A stretch of 64,000 nt of DNA from assembly GCF_000378505.1 (NCBI RefSeq), contig NZ_KB899996.1, positions 186,001 to 250,000 of the forward strand, given 5' to 3'. The position numbers and the translations under genes were made by a program. Shown piece after piece: positions 25,726 through 35,711 of the stretch (positions are counted from its first letter, which is position 1; the number at the start of each line of letters is the position of its first letter). The stretch comes from Modicisalibacter luteus DSM 23508 (lineage in GTDB: Bacteria > Pseudomonadota > Gammaproteobacteria > Pseudomonadales > Halomonadaceae). The notes under the pieces were generated by a model. The model was not told the origin of the DNA. It saw nothing but the letters and a program-made list of their open reading frames with translations, and did not search any database.

Positions 25726-27057
25726 CTACTGAGAGTTATCGGTCCGTGTCGGTAACTCGGACGGACACGGTAATAGCCTTTCCAGGCCATCCAGCGTTCG
25801 CGCTAGCGCCCCCCGCTGAGCCATGATCGCCGCTTTCCCGGCGTCTCCCCGGCGCAGCCGCTCTGCGGGTGCCGCGAATAGATCGCTCACTGCTTCGCCC
25901 AATGCCTCGGCATCGGCGATGTCTGTCAGGGCATTAGCACTGCGCAGCACCTCGGCGACATCCAGGAAATTAGCCAGCTCGGGGCCACTCAGTACCGGCA
26001 CACCAAGAATAGCCGGCTCGAGCAGATTATGCCCACCGATCGGCACCAGGCTACCCCCGACGAAGGCGATGTCAGCGGCGCCGTAGAGACGCATCAGCTC
26101 GCCCATGGTATCGCCCAAGTAGACCGTCGTTGCGCGCTGTACAGGCTCGCTGCGCGAACGACGCGCTAGATGTTCGCCCCGCATCCGGCAAAGATCAGCC
26201 ACGTCGTCGAAGCGCTGGGGGTGCCTCGGAACTAAGACCAACAGGGCGTCGGGGTAACGCTCACGAATGCGGCCATGCGCCGTCAGTACCTGCTCATCCT
26301 CGCCGGGATGGGTCGATGCCGCGATCCATACCGGCCGCGTGCCAAATGATGCACGTAAGCGCTCACTTTCGCCACACACATTCTCATCGACACTGATATC
26401 GAATTTCAGTGATCCCACCACGCTGAGACGTTCGCTCGCCATCCCCAGCTCGCGGAAACGCTCGGCATCCTCGTTAGATTTCGCCGCCAGCCAATCGACC
26501 TTAGCCAAGGCATTGGCCATTAGCGCACCGAGACGACGGTAGCCGCGCATGGCCCGTTCGGACAGCCGCCCGTTGACCACCGCCACCGGTGTCCCTTGGC
26601 GATAGCAGGCCTCGAGCAGATTGGGCCACAGTTCGGTCTCGAAGAAGATGGCCAGATCAGGCGCTAGCTTGCTCACGAAACGCCGCGCTGCACCGGGGAA
26701 GTCCAGCGGCACGAAGTGATGGGTCACTTCGCCGCCGAACAGCGCATCAACACGCTCGGCACCAGTCGCGGTCATGGTGGTGATAACGAGCCGGTGTGCC
26801 GGATAGCGGCTGCAAAGCGCCTCGATCAACGGCCGTGCGGCAATTACTTCGCCCACTGAAGCCGCATGCAGCCATAGCGTCGCACCGTTTAGTGCCGGCA
26901 CAAGGCCCAGCCGCTCGAGGCGCGGATGAGTGGGCACTTGCTCACGCCACACCCGCCGCCAGATCAGCGGCGATAGCGTGTACAACGCACCGCTGTAGAG
27001 ACAGCGCGCCCAGCCCTTGGGCGGCCGCGAGGGCAACGACGAACGCTCAGCGCTCAC
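25726..27057 (-). CDS. waaA: 3-deoxy-D-manno-octulosonic acid transferase
   Basis: A 443-residue GT30 enzyme that transfers Kdo from CMP-Kdo to lipid A precursor at the inner membrane. Signs: [21 protein letters not shown] (start near residue 62), [21 protein letters not shown], and [16 protein letters not shown]. The start is GTG at 27057, overlapping the end of hldE by 11 bp; no strong RBS, so translational coupling is likely. Given kdkA nearby, it may add a single Kdo as in Haemophilus (inference). Confidence 0.93.
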   Translation of the reverse strand: MSAERSSLPSRPPKGWARCLYSGALYTLSPLIWRRVWREQVPTHPRLERLGLVPALNGATLWLHAASVGEVIAARPLIEALCSRYPAHRLVITTMTATGAERVDALFGGEVTHHFVPLDFPGAARRFVSKLAPDLAIFFETELWPNLLEACYRQGTPVAVVNGRLSERAMRGYRRLGALMANALAKVDWLAAKSNEDAERFRELGMASERLSVVGSLKFDISVDENVCGESERLRASFGTRPVWIAASTHPGEDEQVLTAHGRIRERYPDALLVLVPRHPQRFDDVADLCRMRGEHLARRSRSEPVQRATTVYLGDTMGELMRLYGAADIAFVGGSLVPIGGHNLLEPAILGVPVLSGPELANFLDVAEVLRSANALTDIADAEALGEAVSDLFAAPAERLRRGDAGKAAIMAQRGALARTLDGLERLLPCPSELPTRTDNSQ

Positions 27058-28477
27058 GGTCGAGGATGGTCGAGATCATGGCGGTGGTTGAGACGCCGTC
27101 CTCGAAGCCCAGCACCTTGACCTCGCCGCCATTGGCGATGACCGCCTCGCCACCGGCGATGGCCTCGGGCTTATAGTCGCCACCCTTGACCAGTACATCG
27201 GGAAGCACCGCTTCGATCAGGCGCGCCGGGGTGTCCTCACTGAAGGCGACCACCCAATCGACGGCGCCCAGGCCGGCCAGCACCTGCATGCGTCGTGCCA
27301 GCGGGTTGATGGGACGTCGTGGGCCCTTTAGACGCGAGATCGAGGCATCATCGTTGACCGCCACGATTAGACGGTCGCCGAGACGCTTGGCCTGTTCCAG
27401 GTAGGCGACGTGGCCGGCGTGCAGAATGTCGAAGCAGCCGTTGGTCATCACCACACGCTCGCCACGCGCCTGAGCGGCACGTACTGCCTCGATCAACGCC
27501 GGCTCGGTGATGACCCCGAACTCGGCGAGCTTGTCGCCATGCAGGGCGGTGTAGAGTTCGGCGATCGACAGTGTTGCAGTGCCCGGCTTGGCGACCACCA
27601 AACCCGCGGCCAGGTTGGCCAGCGTCATCGCCTCGGGGTAGGCATGGCCGGCGGCCAAGGCCAGGCCAAGCACGCCGATTACCGTGTCGCCGGCGCCAGT
27701 AACGTCGAACACCTCGCGGGCGTGGGTCGGCAGGTGCAGCGGTGCATGGCCTTCACGGATCAGCGTCATGCCTTTTTCGCTGCGGGTCACCAGCAACGCC
27801 TCGAGGTCGAGCTCGGCACGCAGCCGTTCGCCCTTCGCCGCCAGTTCTTCATCGTCGCGACAGTGGCCAACCACGGCCTCAAACTCGCCAAGGTTGGGGG
27901 TGATCACGCTGGCCCCACGGTAACGGGCGAAGTCGCTGCCCTTGGGGTCGACCAGGACACGCTTGCCGGCGGCGCGGGCCAGCGCGATCAATGCCTCGAC
28001 CCGGTTGAGGGTGCCTTTACCATAATCGGAGAGGATGACCACGTCGCTATCGGGTAGCGCCGCCTCGACCTTGCCCAGCAGCTCTGAAGTATCAACATCG
28101 CCGAGCTTCTGCTCGAAATCTAGGCGAATCAGTTGCTGGTTGCGGCTCATCACGCGCAGCTTGGTAATCGTGGGAATCGCGTCGCTGCGCTGCAAGTGGG
28201 CAATTACACCGGTCGCCTCCAGACGCTGCGAGAGCAGGTCGGCGTTATCGTCATTGCCGACCAGCCCTGCCAATGCGGCGTGCCCGCCCAGCGAGGCGAT
28301 GTTGAGCGCGACGTTGGCCGCACCGCCGGGGCGATCTTCGGATTCACCGACATGCACCACCGGTACCGGCGCCTCGGGCGAAATGCGGGATGTGCCGCCA
28401 TGCCAGTAGCGGTCGAGCATCACATCGCCGACAACCAGCAGGCGGGCCTGTTCCAGGGCGGTAAGATCAAGCTTCAT
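27047..28477 (-). CDS. hldE: Bifunctional heptose-7-phosphate kinase / heptose-1-phosphate adenylyltransferase
   Basis: A 476-residue fusion. The N-terminal PfkB/ribokinase domain (about 1-320) has [17 protein letters not shown] and [12 protein letters not shown]. The C-terminal nucleotidyltransferase domain (about 340-476) has [20 protein letters not shown]. The two domains give the two cytosolic steps on either side of GmhB in ADP-heptose synthesis. ATG at 28477 ([18 protein letters not shown]) overlaps the preceding glycosyltransferase gene by 11 bp and waaA downstream by 11 bp, so the three are tightly coupled. Confidence 0.95.
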   Translation of the reverse strand: MKLDLTALEQARLLVVGDVMLDRYWHGGTSRISPEAPVPVVHVGESEDRPGGAANVALNIASLGGHAALAGLVGNDDNADLLSQRLEATGVIAHLQRSDAIPTITKLRVMSRNQQLIRLDFEQKLGDVDTSELLGKVEAALPDSDVVILSDYGKGTLNRVEALIALARAAGKRVLVDPKGSDFARYRGASVITPNLGEFEAVVGHCRDDEELAAKGERLRAELDLEALLVTRSEKGMTLIREGHAPLHLPTHAREVFDVTGAGDTVIGVLGLALAAGHAYPEAMTLANLAAGLVVAKPGTATLSIAELYTALHGDKLAEFGVITEPALIEAVRAAQARGERVVMTNGCFDILHAGHVAYLEQAKRLGDRLIVAVNDDASISRLKGPRRPINPLARRMQVLAGLGAVDWVVAFSEDTPARLIEAVLPDVLVKGGDYKPEAIAGGEAVIANGGEVKVLGFEDGVSTTAMISTILDRER

Positions 28478-29570
28478 TCGGAGGCTCCGGCGTGACGGTG
28501 CGAGGAAGCGCCAGCAGCGCTTCGGCCTGGGCAATGACATCCTCGGCACGGATCAGGGACATGGCATCGGGGTGGCGCACCCGCTCCCCCCAGGTGACGG
28601 TCTCGGGGTCTTTGTGCAGGTAAGTACGCACCGCCTCGGGGTAGCGGTTGACCACGTAGTCGCGCCATAGGTAAGGCGCGGCTCGGTCGGGATTGGTCGT
28701 GGCGTAGAGTCCTACGGTGGGTGTACCGAGGGCATTGGCCATGTGCACCGGGCCCGAGTCGGGGGCGACCACCAGGCGTGCCCGGTCGATCAATGCCAGC
28801 AACCCCTTCAGTGAACTGCCGCCGATGGCATCAATCACCGCCTCGTCAGGCACCAGAGCGCGGATTCGCTCGCCCATCTCGCGCTCCTGGGCACTGCCGC
28901 CGCCGGTGAGCAATGTTTTCAGGCCGTGCTGCGTCCAGAGGTGTTCAGTGACGGTAGCGTAGCCTTCCGGTGACCAGTTGCGGAAGTTGCGCAGGCGCGG
29001 ATTGGCACAGGGACTCATCAGCACATAGGGTGCTTCACCGCTCACGCGCAACGCTTCGGCATAGGCCTCATCGGGCACGGACAGATTCCACTCAAGGTGA
29101 TCGGTGTAGGCCGAATCGACTCCCAGCAGGCGAGCGAAATCCATGAACGACTCGAGAACATGGGCGCGCGGATGCGGGTCCAGCTGGCGATGGGTGAAGC
29201 GATGCTGCCAATCCTTGGCACGCGCCTTGTCGTACCCGACCCGAACCTTGGCCTTAAGCCCCAGCGACAGCGCGCTGGCACGCAAGGCCTGCTGCATATG
29301 AAGCAGGACATCGAAGTGCGTGTCGGCGAGCTGACGCCAGATCTCGCGCATGCCGGCCAAGCCGGTGGCCTTGTCGTAGACCACGAACTCGACCCCGGAC
29401 AGGCCAGAAAGTAGACTGTGCTCGCCTTTGCCGACGATCCAGGTAAGGCGGGCTTCGGGCCACTGGCGCTGCAGGGCGCGTACGGTGGGCACCAGATTGC
29501 AGACATCGCCCAGTGCGGAAAGCCGCAGCACGCAGAGATGTGCGGGGCGCTCGGGCAGAGGACGCTTCAT
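28467..29570 (-). CDS. opsX: Glycosyltransferase family 9 heptosyltransferase (OpsX/WaaC-like)
   Basis: A 367-residue GT9 protein. The N-terminal acceptor domain has [20 protein letters not shown]; the donor domain has [41 protein letters not shown] with RAKDWQHRF resembles OpsX of Haemophilus more than enterobacterial WaaC; OpsX adds the first heptose to a phosphorylated Kdo. The neighbouring divergent kdkA fits that reading. It heads the opsX-hldE-waaA-GT90 minus-strand unit; its ATG at 29570 is 67 bp from the kdkA start, so they share a promoter region. Confidence 0.85.
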   Translation of the reverse strand: MKRPLPERPAHLCVLRLSALGDVCNLVPTVRALQRQWPEARLTWIVGKGEHSLLSGLSGVEFVVYDKATGLAGMREIWRQLADTHFDVLLHMQQALRASALSLGLKAKVRVGYDKARAKDWQHRFTHRQLDPHPRAHVLESFMDFARLLGVDSAYTDHLEWNLSVPDEAYAEALRVSGEAPYVLMSPCANPRLRNFRNWSPEGYATVTEHLWTQHGLKTLLTGGGSAQEREMGERIRALVPDEAVIDAIGGSSLKGLLALIDRARLVVAPDSGPVHMANALGTPTVGLYATTNPDRAAPYLWRDYVVNRYPEAVRTYLHKDPETVTWGERVRHPDAMSLIRAEDVIAQAEALLALPRTVTPEPPNEA

Positions 29571-29637
29571 GCGGTTGGCAACGCTCCAGACGGGAAAAAC
29601 TTACATTCTATATGATGCCGGCATTCTATGTGACGCC

Positions 29638-30294
29638 ATGGCTACGCCACAAATCACGCCTGCCTGGTTCACCCCCGCCTTCTGGCAAGCCCGAGATGCC
29701 GTGACCGGCCAGGCTCCGGGACGTGGCGCCAGCCTGTTCGTATCCGCCGCGTCGGTGTTGCCAAGCGACAGGCAGTGGGTCTTACGCCTCTATTTGCGTG
29801 GTGGTTTGGCCGCTCGAATCAGTGAGACGCGCTACGTATGGGCCGTCCTCGAACGCACCCGGGCCTTTCGCGAGCTGCGCCTGACTGCGGCCCTGCACGA
29901 ACGCGGCCTGCCGGTTCCCACGCCCGTTGCCGGTTGTGTCTGGCGGCATGGCCCCACCTACGAGGCCGGCCTGTTGACCGAGCGCCTGATGGGGGCGCGG
30001 GCCCTGGCCGAGATGCTGCCGGATGCCGACGATACGTTGCTGGCCCGGGTCGGTGAAACGCTGCGCCGGTTTCACGAGGCCGGGCTCGATCACGTCGATC
30101 TCAACGCACGCAACCTGCTGATCACCCCCGACGAGCGCGTCTGGCTGATTGATCTCGACCGCTGTCGCTTGCGCCGACCGGGCAGTTGGCAGGAGGCCAA
30201 CCTCAAACGATTGCAACGTTCTCTGGAGCGCTTCTCGCCTGGCCAGGGCGAAAACAGGCTGCACCAGATACTCCGGGGCTATGACGTCCATTAA
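29638..30294 (+). CDS. kdkA: 3-deoxy-D-manno-octulosonic acid kinase
   Basis: A 218-residue small-molecule kinase of the KdkA/InaA group with the protein-kinase-like fold. The catalytic loop is HVDLNARNLLI near residue 158, followed by the metal-binding LIDLDRCRLRR; the N-lobe shows WVLRLYLRGGLAARI, close to the KdkA pattern. It phosphorylates Kdo in the LPS inner core. ATG at 29638 is the first in-frame codon that gives a normal length. The plus-strand series kdkA-LapC-like-GT2-GT4 follows. Confidence 0.87.
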   Translation: MATPQITPAWFTPAFWQARDAVTGQAPGRGASLFVSAASVLPSDRQWVLRLYLRGGLAARISETRYVWAVLERTRAFRELRLTAALHERGLPVPTPVAGCVWRHGPTYEAGLLTERLMGARALAEMLPDADDTLLARVGETLRRFHEAGLDHVDLNARNLLITPDERVWLIDLDRCRLRRPGSWQEANLKRLQRSLERFSPGQGENRLHQILRGYDVH

Positions 30295-30303
30295 CGAGAC
30301 ACC

Positions 30304-32163
30304 ATGAACGAACCTTCCATTTCCCTACCCCGTCGGCGCTTGCGTGCCAGTCTTGCCTTTGCTCTATGTAACCTACCGCTGGTCTGGCTGATCGCCCTTC
30401 GCTACGTCCCATATCTCGAGGTGCCGGGTGACTGGCTCGGCGTAAGCTATCTTCTTACCACTTGGACCGGACATTTTGGCCTACTGGTGCTACTCGCCTG
30501 GGTGCCGCTGGCCTTCATCGCCCTGATGGTGCCTCGCCGTGTACTGTGGTTGCCAGCCGCACTAATGGTCACAGCTGGCATGTGGCTGCTGTTGCTGGAT
30601 ACTGGTGTCTATGCGCAGTATCGCTTTCACATCAATAAGTTCATGGTCACGCTGTTTCTGAATGACCAGAACGGTGAAATCTTCAGTTTCACGACGACAA
30701 CCTGGCTCGTCGTCCTGGGTATCGCCTTGGGCCTGCTGGCGGGCGAGGCCTGGCTCGCGAAGCTCCTGTTCAATTCACCAAGGGCTTGGCGCCTGCCAGT
30801 CTGGCGCATGGCCGGTGGCCTGCTCCTGATCATGATCGTCAGCCACGCGATCCACATCATCGGTGATGCCCGCTATCAGCGCAGCGTCACACAACAGGCC
30901 GCTATCTACCCATTATTGTTTCCAGCGACAGCCAAGGACTTCATGAAGGATCGTGGCTGGCTCGATCCTCGTGCAGTACGTGCCGCAAATATCGATACCT
31001 CGCCAGACAGAGCCGAGAGTCTGAACTGGCCACGCCAGCCCTTGTCCTGCAATGCCCGAGCCACACCTCCCAATGTCCTGCTGATCCTCATCGATTCATG
31101 GCGTCACGATGAGTACAGCGCACGGAACACACCACAGATGCATGCGGCCCTCGACGGAACTGGACGGCGTTACCTCTCTCACTTCAGTGGTGGCAACAGC
31201 ACACGCAGCGGTGTCATGAGCCTGTTCTACGGGCTGACCGGCAATTACTATCATTTCCTCGAGGACACCCAGACCCCCTCGCTGCTGATCAGCCAGTTGC
31301 AAGAGACAGGTTATGAATTGGGCATATTCAGCGCTGCCAGCCTGGACAGTGTTGGCTTCGACCGGTCAGTGTTTGCTTCGGTGTCTGAACTTCCTCCGGC
31401 TGCACAGGGCGAGACACCGGCACAGCGCGACCAGGCCATGACCGCGTCATGGCTGGACTGGCAGGCCGAGCGGCGCCGGACGGACTCCGAGGCGCCTTGG
31501 TTCAGCATGCTCTTCTACGATGCCCCGCATGGCTACAGCACACCAAAGCATGCAGCGATGCCTTTCCAACCTTCGGCACTGCGCATGAATTACCTCAAGC
31601 TGGGGCCAGAGACCGATCCGCTGCCTTACTACAACCTGCATCGCAATGCCGTCTATAACGATGATCGTCTGATCGGCCGAGTCATCGATGATCTCAAAGC
31701 CAGCGGCGAGTGGCAGAACACGGTCCTGATCGTGACCGGCGATCACGGCCAGTCCTTCAACGACTTCGGGCAGAACTACTGGGGACACAACAGTCACTTT
31801 GCGCCGCCGCAAACGCAGGTACCAATGGTGCTGCACGGCCCCGGCATTCCTGCCGGCAATCATGAAGGCACCACCAGCCACCTGGATGTGGTACCCACAC
31901 TGATGCGCCACGTGCTGGGGTGCGTCAATGCTAGCGAGGACTACAGTCAGGGGCATGACATGCTGGACACCGCACTGGACCATCCTTGGGTCATGTCGAG
32001 CAGTTATCTCGACTATGGCATCATCGAGGAGCAGCGCATCACGGTAGTCGATGGGACTGGTGACTGGAAAGTCGTCGACCGACAGCTGAATCCGCTGAAA
32101 GAGACGATATCACCCGCCGTGCTGGAGGCCATGCAAGTATCCAGGCGTTTCTATGCACCCTAG
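30304..32163 (+). CDS. yejM: Inner-membrane sulfatase-fold protein of the PbgA/LapC (YejM) type
   Basis: A 619-residue protein. About five transmembrane helices fill residues 1-190 (DUF3413-like), then a periplasmic sulfatase-fold domain (about 255-560): NVLLILIDSWRHDEYSA, FSGGNSTRSGVMSLFYGLTG with the phosphatase-type Thr, and VTGDHGQSFNDFG with later HNSHFAPPQ. In E. coli YejM is an essential LPS sensor that controls LpxC through LapB. Homology to YejM is by domain layout; function as a sensor is inferred. Being 9 bp after kdkA, inside the LPS-core cluster, is notable because E. coli yejM is not located with core genes. Confidence 0.82.
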   Translation: MNEPSISLPRRRLRASLAFALCNLPLVWLIALRYVPYLEVPGDWLGVSYLLTTWTGHFGLLVLLAWVPLAFIALMVPRRVLWLPAALMVTAGMWLLLLDTGVYAQYRFHINKFMVTLFLNDQNGEIFSFTTTTWLVVLGIALGLLAGEAWLAKLLFNSPRAWRLPVWRMAGGLLLIMIVSHAIHIIGDARYQRSVTQQAAIYPLLFPATAKDFMKDRGWLDPRAVRAANIDTSPDRAESLNWPRQPLSCNARATPPNVLLILIDSWRHDEYSARNTPQMHAALDGTGRRYLSHFSGGNSTRSGVMSLFYGLTGNYYHFLEDTQTPSLLISQLQETGYELGIFSAASLDSVGFDRSVFASVSELPPAAQGETPAQRDQAMTASWLDWQAERRRTDSEAPWFSMLFYDAPHGYSTPKHAAMPFQPSALRMNYLKLGPETDPLPYYNLHRNAVYNDDRLIGRVIDDLKASGEWQNTVLIVTGDHGQSFNDFGQNYWGHNSHFAPPQTQVPMVLHGPGIPAGNHEGTTSHLDVVPTLMRHVLGCVNASEDYSQGHDMLDTALDHPWVMSSSYLDYGIIEEQRITVVDGTGDWKVVDRQLNPLKETISPAVLEAMQVSRRFYAP

Positions 32164-32199
32164 CGGTCTCTTCGCACAACCCCGAATTCCGGAGCTTTC

Positions 32200-32988
32200 A
32201 TGCCTCCCATTACCGGCGTGGTGATCACGCTCAACGAAGCCGACAACATCGAGGCCTGCCTGGAGTCACTGGCACGCGTCTGCGATGAGTTGATCGTCGT
32301 CGATTCGGGCTCCAGCGACGCGACATGCGAACTCGCCGAACGGGCCGGGGCGAAGGTCATTCCGCAGCCCTATCTCGGCGACGGGCCGCAGAAGAACGTT
32401 GGTCCGGCTCAAGCCAGCCATCGCTGGGTGCTTTCGCTGGACGCCGACGAGCGCCTGACCGACGAGGCCGTGCAAGCCATCCTGCAACTCGACCTGGCCA
32501 CGACGACCCGGGCCGGCTTTGCCCTGCGCCGGCGCAATTTCATCGGCTCGCGCTGGGTCAGGACCTGCGGCTGGTATCCCGACTACTGCATCCGTCTGTA
32601 CGATCGCGAGCGTACCGGCTTCTCCAACAGCCGACAGCACGCCTCAGTCCCTGCCGAGGACGTCGCCAGGCTGGACGCCGACATCGAGCATTATTCCTTC
32701 GCCAACCTCAGCGAGCTGTTCACCAAGGCCAGCGGGCGCTTCTCCACCCGTGCGGCCAAGATCATGTATCTCAAGGGCAAGCGCGTGAACGCATTATCCC
32801 CGTTCGTGCACGGCGCCAACGCTTTCGTCCGCAAATATGTCTTCCAGCGCGGCTTCTTGTCGGGCATCGATGGCGTCTCTGTAGCCCTTTCCGCCGCAGT
32901 GAACGCTTACCTCAAGTACGCCAAGCTGCTCGAATACCAGCGCGACCGCAAGGTACGCGATGCCGAGGACTTCGATCGGGTATGGTAA
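32200..32988 (+). CDS. Glycosyltransferase family 2 (WaaE/KdtX-like)
   Basis: A 262-residue GT2 with the GT-A nucleotide motif VVITLNEADNIEACLESL, VVDSGSSDAT, and SLDADERLTDE as the DXD-type metal site, then a C-terminal helix region. It resembles WaaE/KdtX enzymes that add a beta-1,4-glucose to heptose I, but the sugar is not certain. Its stop overlaps the next gene's ATG by 7 bp, so it is coupled to the GT4 gene. Confidence 0.85.
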   Translation: MPPITGVVITLNEADNIEACLESLARVCDELIVVDSGSSDATCELAERAGAKVIPQPYLGDGPQKNVGPAQASHRWVLSLDADERLTDEAVQAILQLDLATTTRAGFALRRRNFIGSRWVRTCGWYPDYCIRLYDRERTGFSNSRQHASVPAEDVARLDADIEHYSFANLSELFTKASGRFSTRAAKIMYLKGKRVNALSPFVHGANAFVRKYVFQRGFLSGIDGVSVALSAAVNAYLKYAKLLEYQRDRKVRDAEDFDRVW

Positions 32989-34040
32989 TCTCGCCCACGC
33001 CCTTACATGTGCGTCACGTCAATCTCGCCAAGGGCTTTCGCGGCGGCGAACGCCAGACTGTGCTGCTGATTCGCGCCCTGGCCGTGTATGGCATCAGCCA
33101 AAGCCTGGTCTGCCGCCGCGACTCACCGCTGCCGGAGGCGCTGACCGATGTGGAAATCTCGATCCTGCATGCCGACCATCAATTGGCGGGGCATTTTCGG
33201 GGAGCGCGGGCCGATCTGGTCCACGCCCATGAGGCCAAGGCCGTGCACTGGGCCTACCTGCACCGCCGGCTGCGTGGCGTGCCCTATATCCTGACCCGGC
33301 GCGTGCCGCAGCCGGTCAAGGACAAGCCGTTCAATCGGCTCACCTACCGCTCGGCCGCCTGTGCCGTGGCGATTTCCCAGGTCATCGAGCGACACCTGGA
33401 TGCGCTGGCCTGGTGTCCCGTCACGCGCATCCCCAGTGCGCTCTCGCACCTGCCCAGCGATCCACAGCAGGTAAAGGCACTACGCCAGCGCTTCGCAGGT
33501 CGTCGCGTGATCGGTCATATCGGCGCGCTCGTGGATCGCCACAAGGGGCAACGCCTGTTGATTGACGCAGCCCGGCAACTGCGCAAGTCACACCCCGAGC
33601 TGCTGTTCTTGTGTCTGGGGCAAGGCGAGGACGAGGCCGCACTCAAGCAGGAGAGCGCCGACCTGGACAATCTCGTCTGGGAGGGCTTTCGTAGCAACGT
33701 CGGCGACTACCTCGAGGTCATGGACCTGTTCGTCTTTCCCTCACGTAATGAAGGCCTGGGCTCGACCCTGCTCGATGTCATGGACCACGACGTGCCGATC
33801 GTCGCCACCGACGTAGACGGCATCCCCGATATCGTCGTAGACGATCAAAGCGGCGTTCTGGTACCGGCAAACGATGCTGCAGCTTTGGCCCGGGCTGTTG
33901 TCGCCCTGCTAGACGACCCCGCGCGCAGCCAGCGCCTCACGGCCGGAGCTAGGCAGCGCCTGGAAGGCTTCACACCCGCCGCCATGGCCAAGCGCTACTT
34001 CACGCTGTATCGCCGCCTGCTGGCGCCCGGCGAGGCATGA
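32982..34040 (+). CDS. Glycosyltransferase family 4
   Basis: A 352-residue GT-B enzyme. The N-terminal domain has HVNLAKGFRGGERQTVLLIR and DLVHAHEAKAVHWAYLH; the C-terminal nucleotide-sugar domain has VIGHIGALVDRHKGQRLLIDA, LEVMDLFVFPSRNEGLGSTL, and the donor-site Glu of the EX7E motif. It overlaps the GT2 gene by 7 bp. Together with it this most likely extends the LPS core from heptose. Donor and linkage cannot be told from the sequence. Confidence 0.85.
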   Translation: MVISPTPLHVRHVNLAKGFRGGERQTVLLIRALAVYGISQSLVCRRDSPLPEALTDVEISILHADHQLAGHFRGARADLVHAHEAKAVHWAYLHRRLRGVPYILTRRVPQPVKDKPFNRLTYRSAACAVAISQVIERHLDALAWCPVTRIPSALSHLPSDPQQVKALRQRFAGRRVIGHIGALVDRHKGQRLLIDAARQLRKSHPELLFLCLGQGEDEAALKQESADLDNLVWEGFRSNVGDYLEVMDLFVFPSRNEGLGSTLLDVMDHDVPIVATDVDGIPDIVVDDQSGVLVPANDAAALARAVVALLDDPARSQRLTAGARQRLEGFTPAAMAKRYFTLYRRLLAPGEA

Positions 34041-34114
34041 ACGCCCCGTTTGCTTATGACAATCCCACGACAAGCTTGTTACTCTTTCGGCACTGCTGAA
34101 AGGATGCTGCAACG

Positions 34115-35710
34115 ATGTCGATTCGTCATCCCGGGTATCGATGGCCGTCACTGACCCTTCTCGGGCTGTGTCTCGGGTATGCCATCACCACCGTACTCGC
34201 CCTACCCCACCTGTTCACGCTTCCCATGCTGGGACTCTGGCTGGCCCTCGCCTGGGGTTTTCGCTGGGGAGCGCCGAAGCAGGCCCGAGCACCCGACAGG
34301 GTCTGGCCATGGTCGCTTTTCCCCCTAGCTCTTTGGTGGCTGTGCGTTTATGTCACCAACAGCTACGGCCGGGTGGATTTTCCTGCCATCCTGTTCCATT
34401 TTCAGGCGGGCGTCACCGATCATGGCGGCACCGGACGGATACTGATCGCTATCGTACACACCCTGGCCGGTATCGCCATGCTGGCCGCATTTACCTGGCT
34501 GGTACGCGTCGATCACCGCTGGCGGCTGCTCGAAAAGGTCCTGGTGATGTTCCTGCTGGCCTTCAACCCGCTGTTATTCGGCATCACTCGCCAGGGAGCC
34601 GCCATCGTCACCGAGGACGGGGCCTGGCTAGACCGACGCTATATTCCGCCGGCTATCGAGGCCGCACCGGACAACCCGCCCAACCTCGTTCTGCTTTATC
34701 TGGAAAGCATCGAAGGCACCTATGCCGACGAGGCCCGGTTTGGCAATGTCTACGATGATATCGAGGCGCTGGGCCAGCGCGGGCTAGTATTCCATGGCGT
34801 CCGTCAGATCGAGAATACCGGCTGGACCATGGGCGGTATGATCGCCAGCCAGTGCGGCACACCGTTGATGCCGGCGGGATTGATCCATGACAATCAGTTC
34901 GAGCCGCTGCATCACGTAGTGCCCGGCGTGAACTGTCTAGGCGACCTGCTTGATGCCCAGGGCTACCAACTGATGTTCATGGGCGGCGCCAGTCTGCAAT
35001 TCGCCGGCAAGGGACTGTTCTACCAGGGCCACGGTTTCGACCGCATGCTAGGCCGCGAGCAGCTCGAGAAGCGTCTCGAGGACCCGGCATACGTCAATAG
35101 CTGGGGTGTCAATGACGACTCGCTACTCGACATGGCCGTCGATGAGATTCGTGAGCTGGCCGAGACCCCCCAACCGTTCGCCTTCGTCGGGCTGACCCTG
35201 TCGGGACATCCACCCTACGGCTATCCGGCGCAGTCGTGCTACGACCGCCAGGGCGAGTTCGACGGCGTCAATATTCTTTATTCGGTACAATGCAGTGCCT
35301 TTCTGGCGCGCCGCTTCATCGAGCGCCTCGACAACGAAGGCTTGTTGAAGAATACGTTAGTGGTGGTGGCCAGCGATCATTTATCGATGAAGAACTCAGC
35401 CTGGCAGCGCCTGATCGAAGGCCCACGCGAAAACACGCTGATCATGTTCGGCAACGGCCTGCCCCAAGGCGTGATCCAGCGCGAGGCCTCGACTGTCGAT
35501 ACCCTGCCCACCCTGCTGGAGGCCATGGGCTTCTCGATTCCCTCGCATCGGGCAGGATTGGGCGCGTCGCTGCTATCGCCGGCCCAGACCTTGGTCGAGC
35601 GCCATGGCCTGGAGGGCTTCAACGAGCGCTTGCTCGAAGAGCGTGCCTTGCAGCAGCGCCTGTGGAAGCAGGCCGACGACATGCCCCCACCCACCAACAC
35701 GCAGCCATGA
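34115..35710 (+). CDS. OpgB/MdoB-like phosphoglycerol transferase
   Basis: A 531-residue membrane protein: about four transmembrane helices in residues 8-165, then a periplasmic alkaline-phosphatase-fold domain. Similarity to E. coli OpgB is clear: NLVLLYLESIEGTYADE, NTGWTMGGMIASQCGTPLMP with the nucleophile Thr, CLGDLLDAQGYQLMFMGGAS, and VASDHLSMKNSAW. OpgB moves phosphoglycerol from phosphatidylglycerol to periplasmic glucans. This protein ends soon after the catalytic domain, lacking the long OpgB C-terminus. Lying inside the LPS cluster, it could decorate LPS core sugars instead (inference). It is 74 bp after the GT4 gene and convergent with waaF. Confidence 0.8.
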   Translation: MSIRHPGYRWPSLTLLGLCLGYAITTVLALPHLFTLPMLGLWLALAWGFRWGAPKQARAPDRVWPWSLFPLALWWLCVYVTNSYGRVDFPAILFHFQAGVTDHGGTGRILIAIVHTLAGIAMLAAFTWLVRVDHRWRLLEKVLVMFLLAFNPLLFGITRQGAAIVTEDGAWLDRRYIPPAIEAAPDNPPNLVLLYLESIEGTYADEARFGNVYDDIEALGQRGLVFHGVRQIENTGWTMGGMIASQCGTPLMPAGLIHDNQFEPLHHVVPGVNCLGDLLDAQGYQLMFMGGASLQFAGKGLFYQGHGFDRMLGREQLEKRLEDPAYVNSWGVNDDSLLDMAVDEIRELAETPQPFAFVGLTLSGHPPYGYPAQSCYDRQGEFDGVNILYSVQCSAFLARRFIERLDNEGLLKNTLVVVASDHLSMKNSAWQRLIEGPRENTLIMFGNGLPQGVIQREASTVDTLPTLLEAMGFSIPSHRAGLGASLLSPAQTLVERHGLEGFNERLLEERALQQRLWKQADDMPPPTNTQP

Positions 35711-35711
35711 C

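Noticed and set aside
32325-32981. Long N-terminal extension of the GT4 gene overlapping GT2
   Set aside because: The extension is an out-of-frame reading of the GT2 gene; the GT4 family sequence begins at the ATG at 32982.
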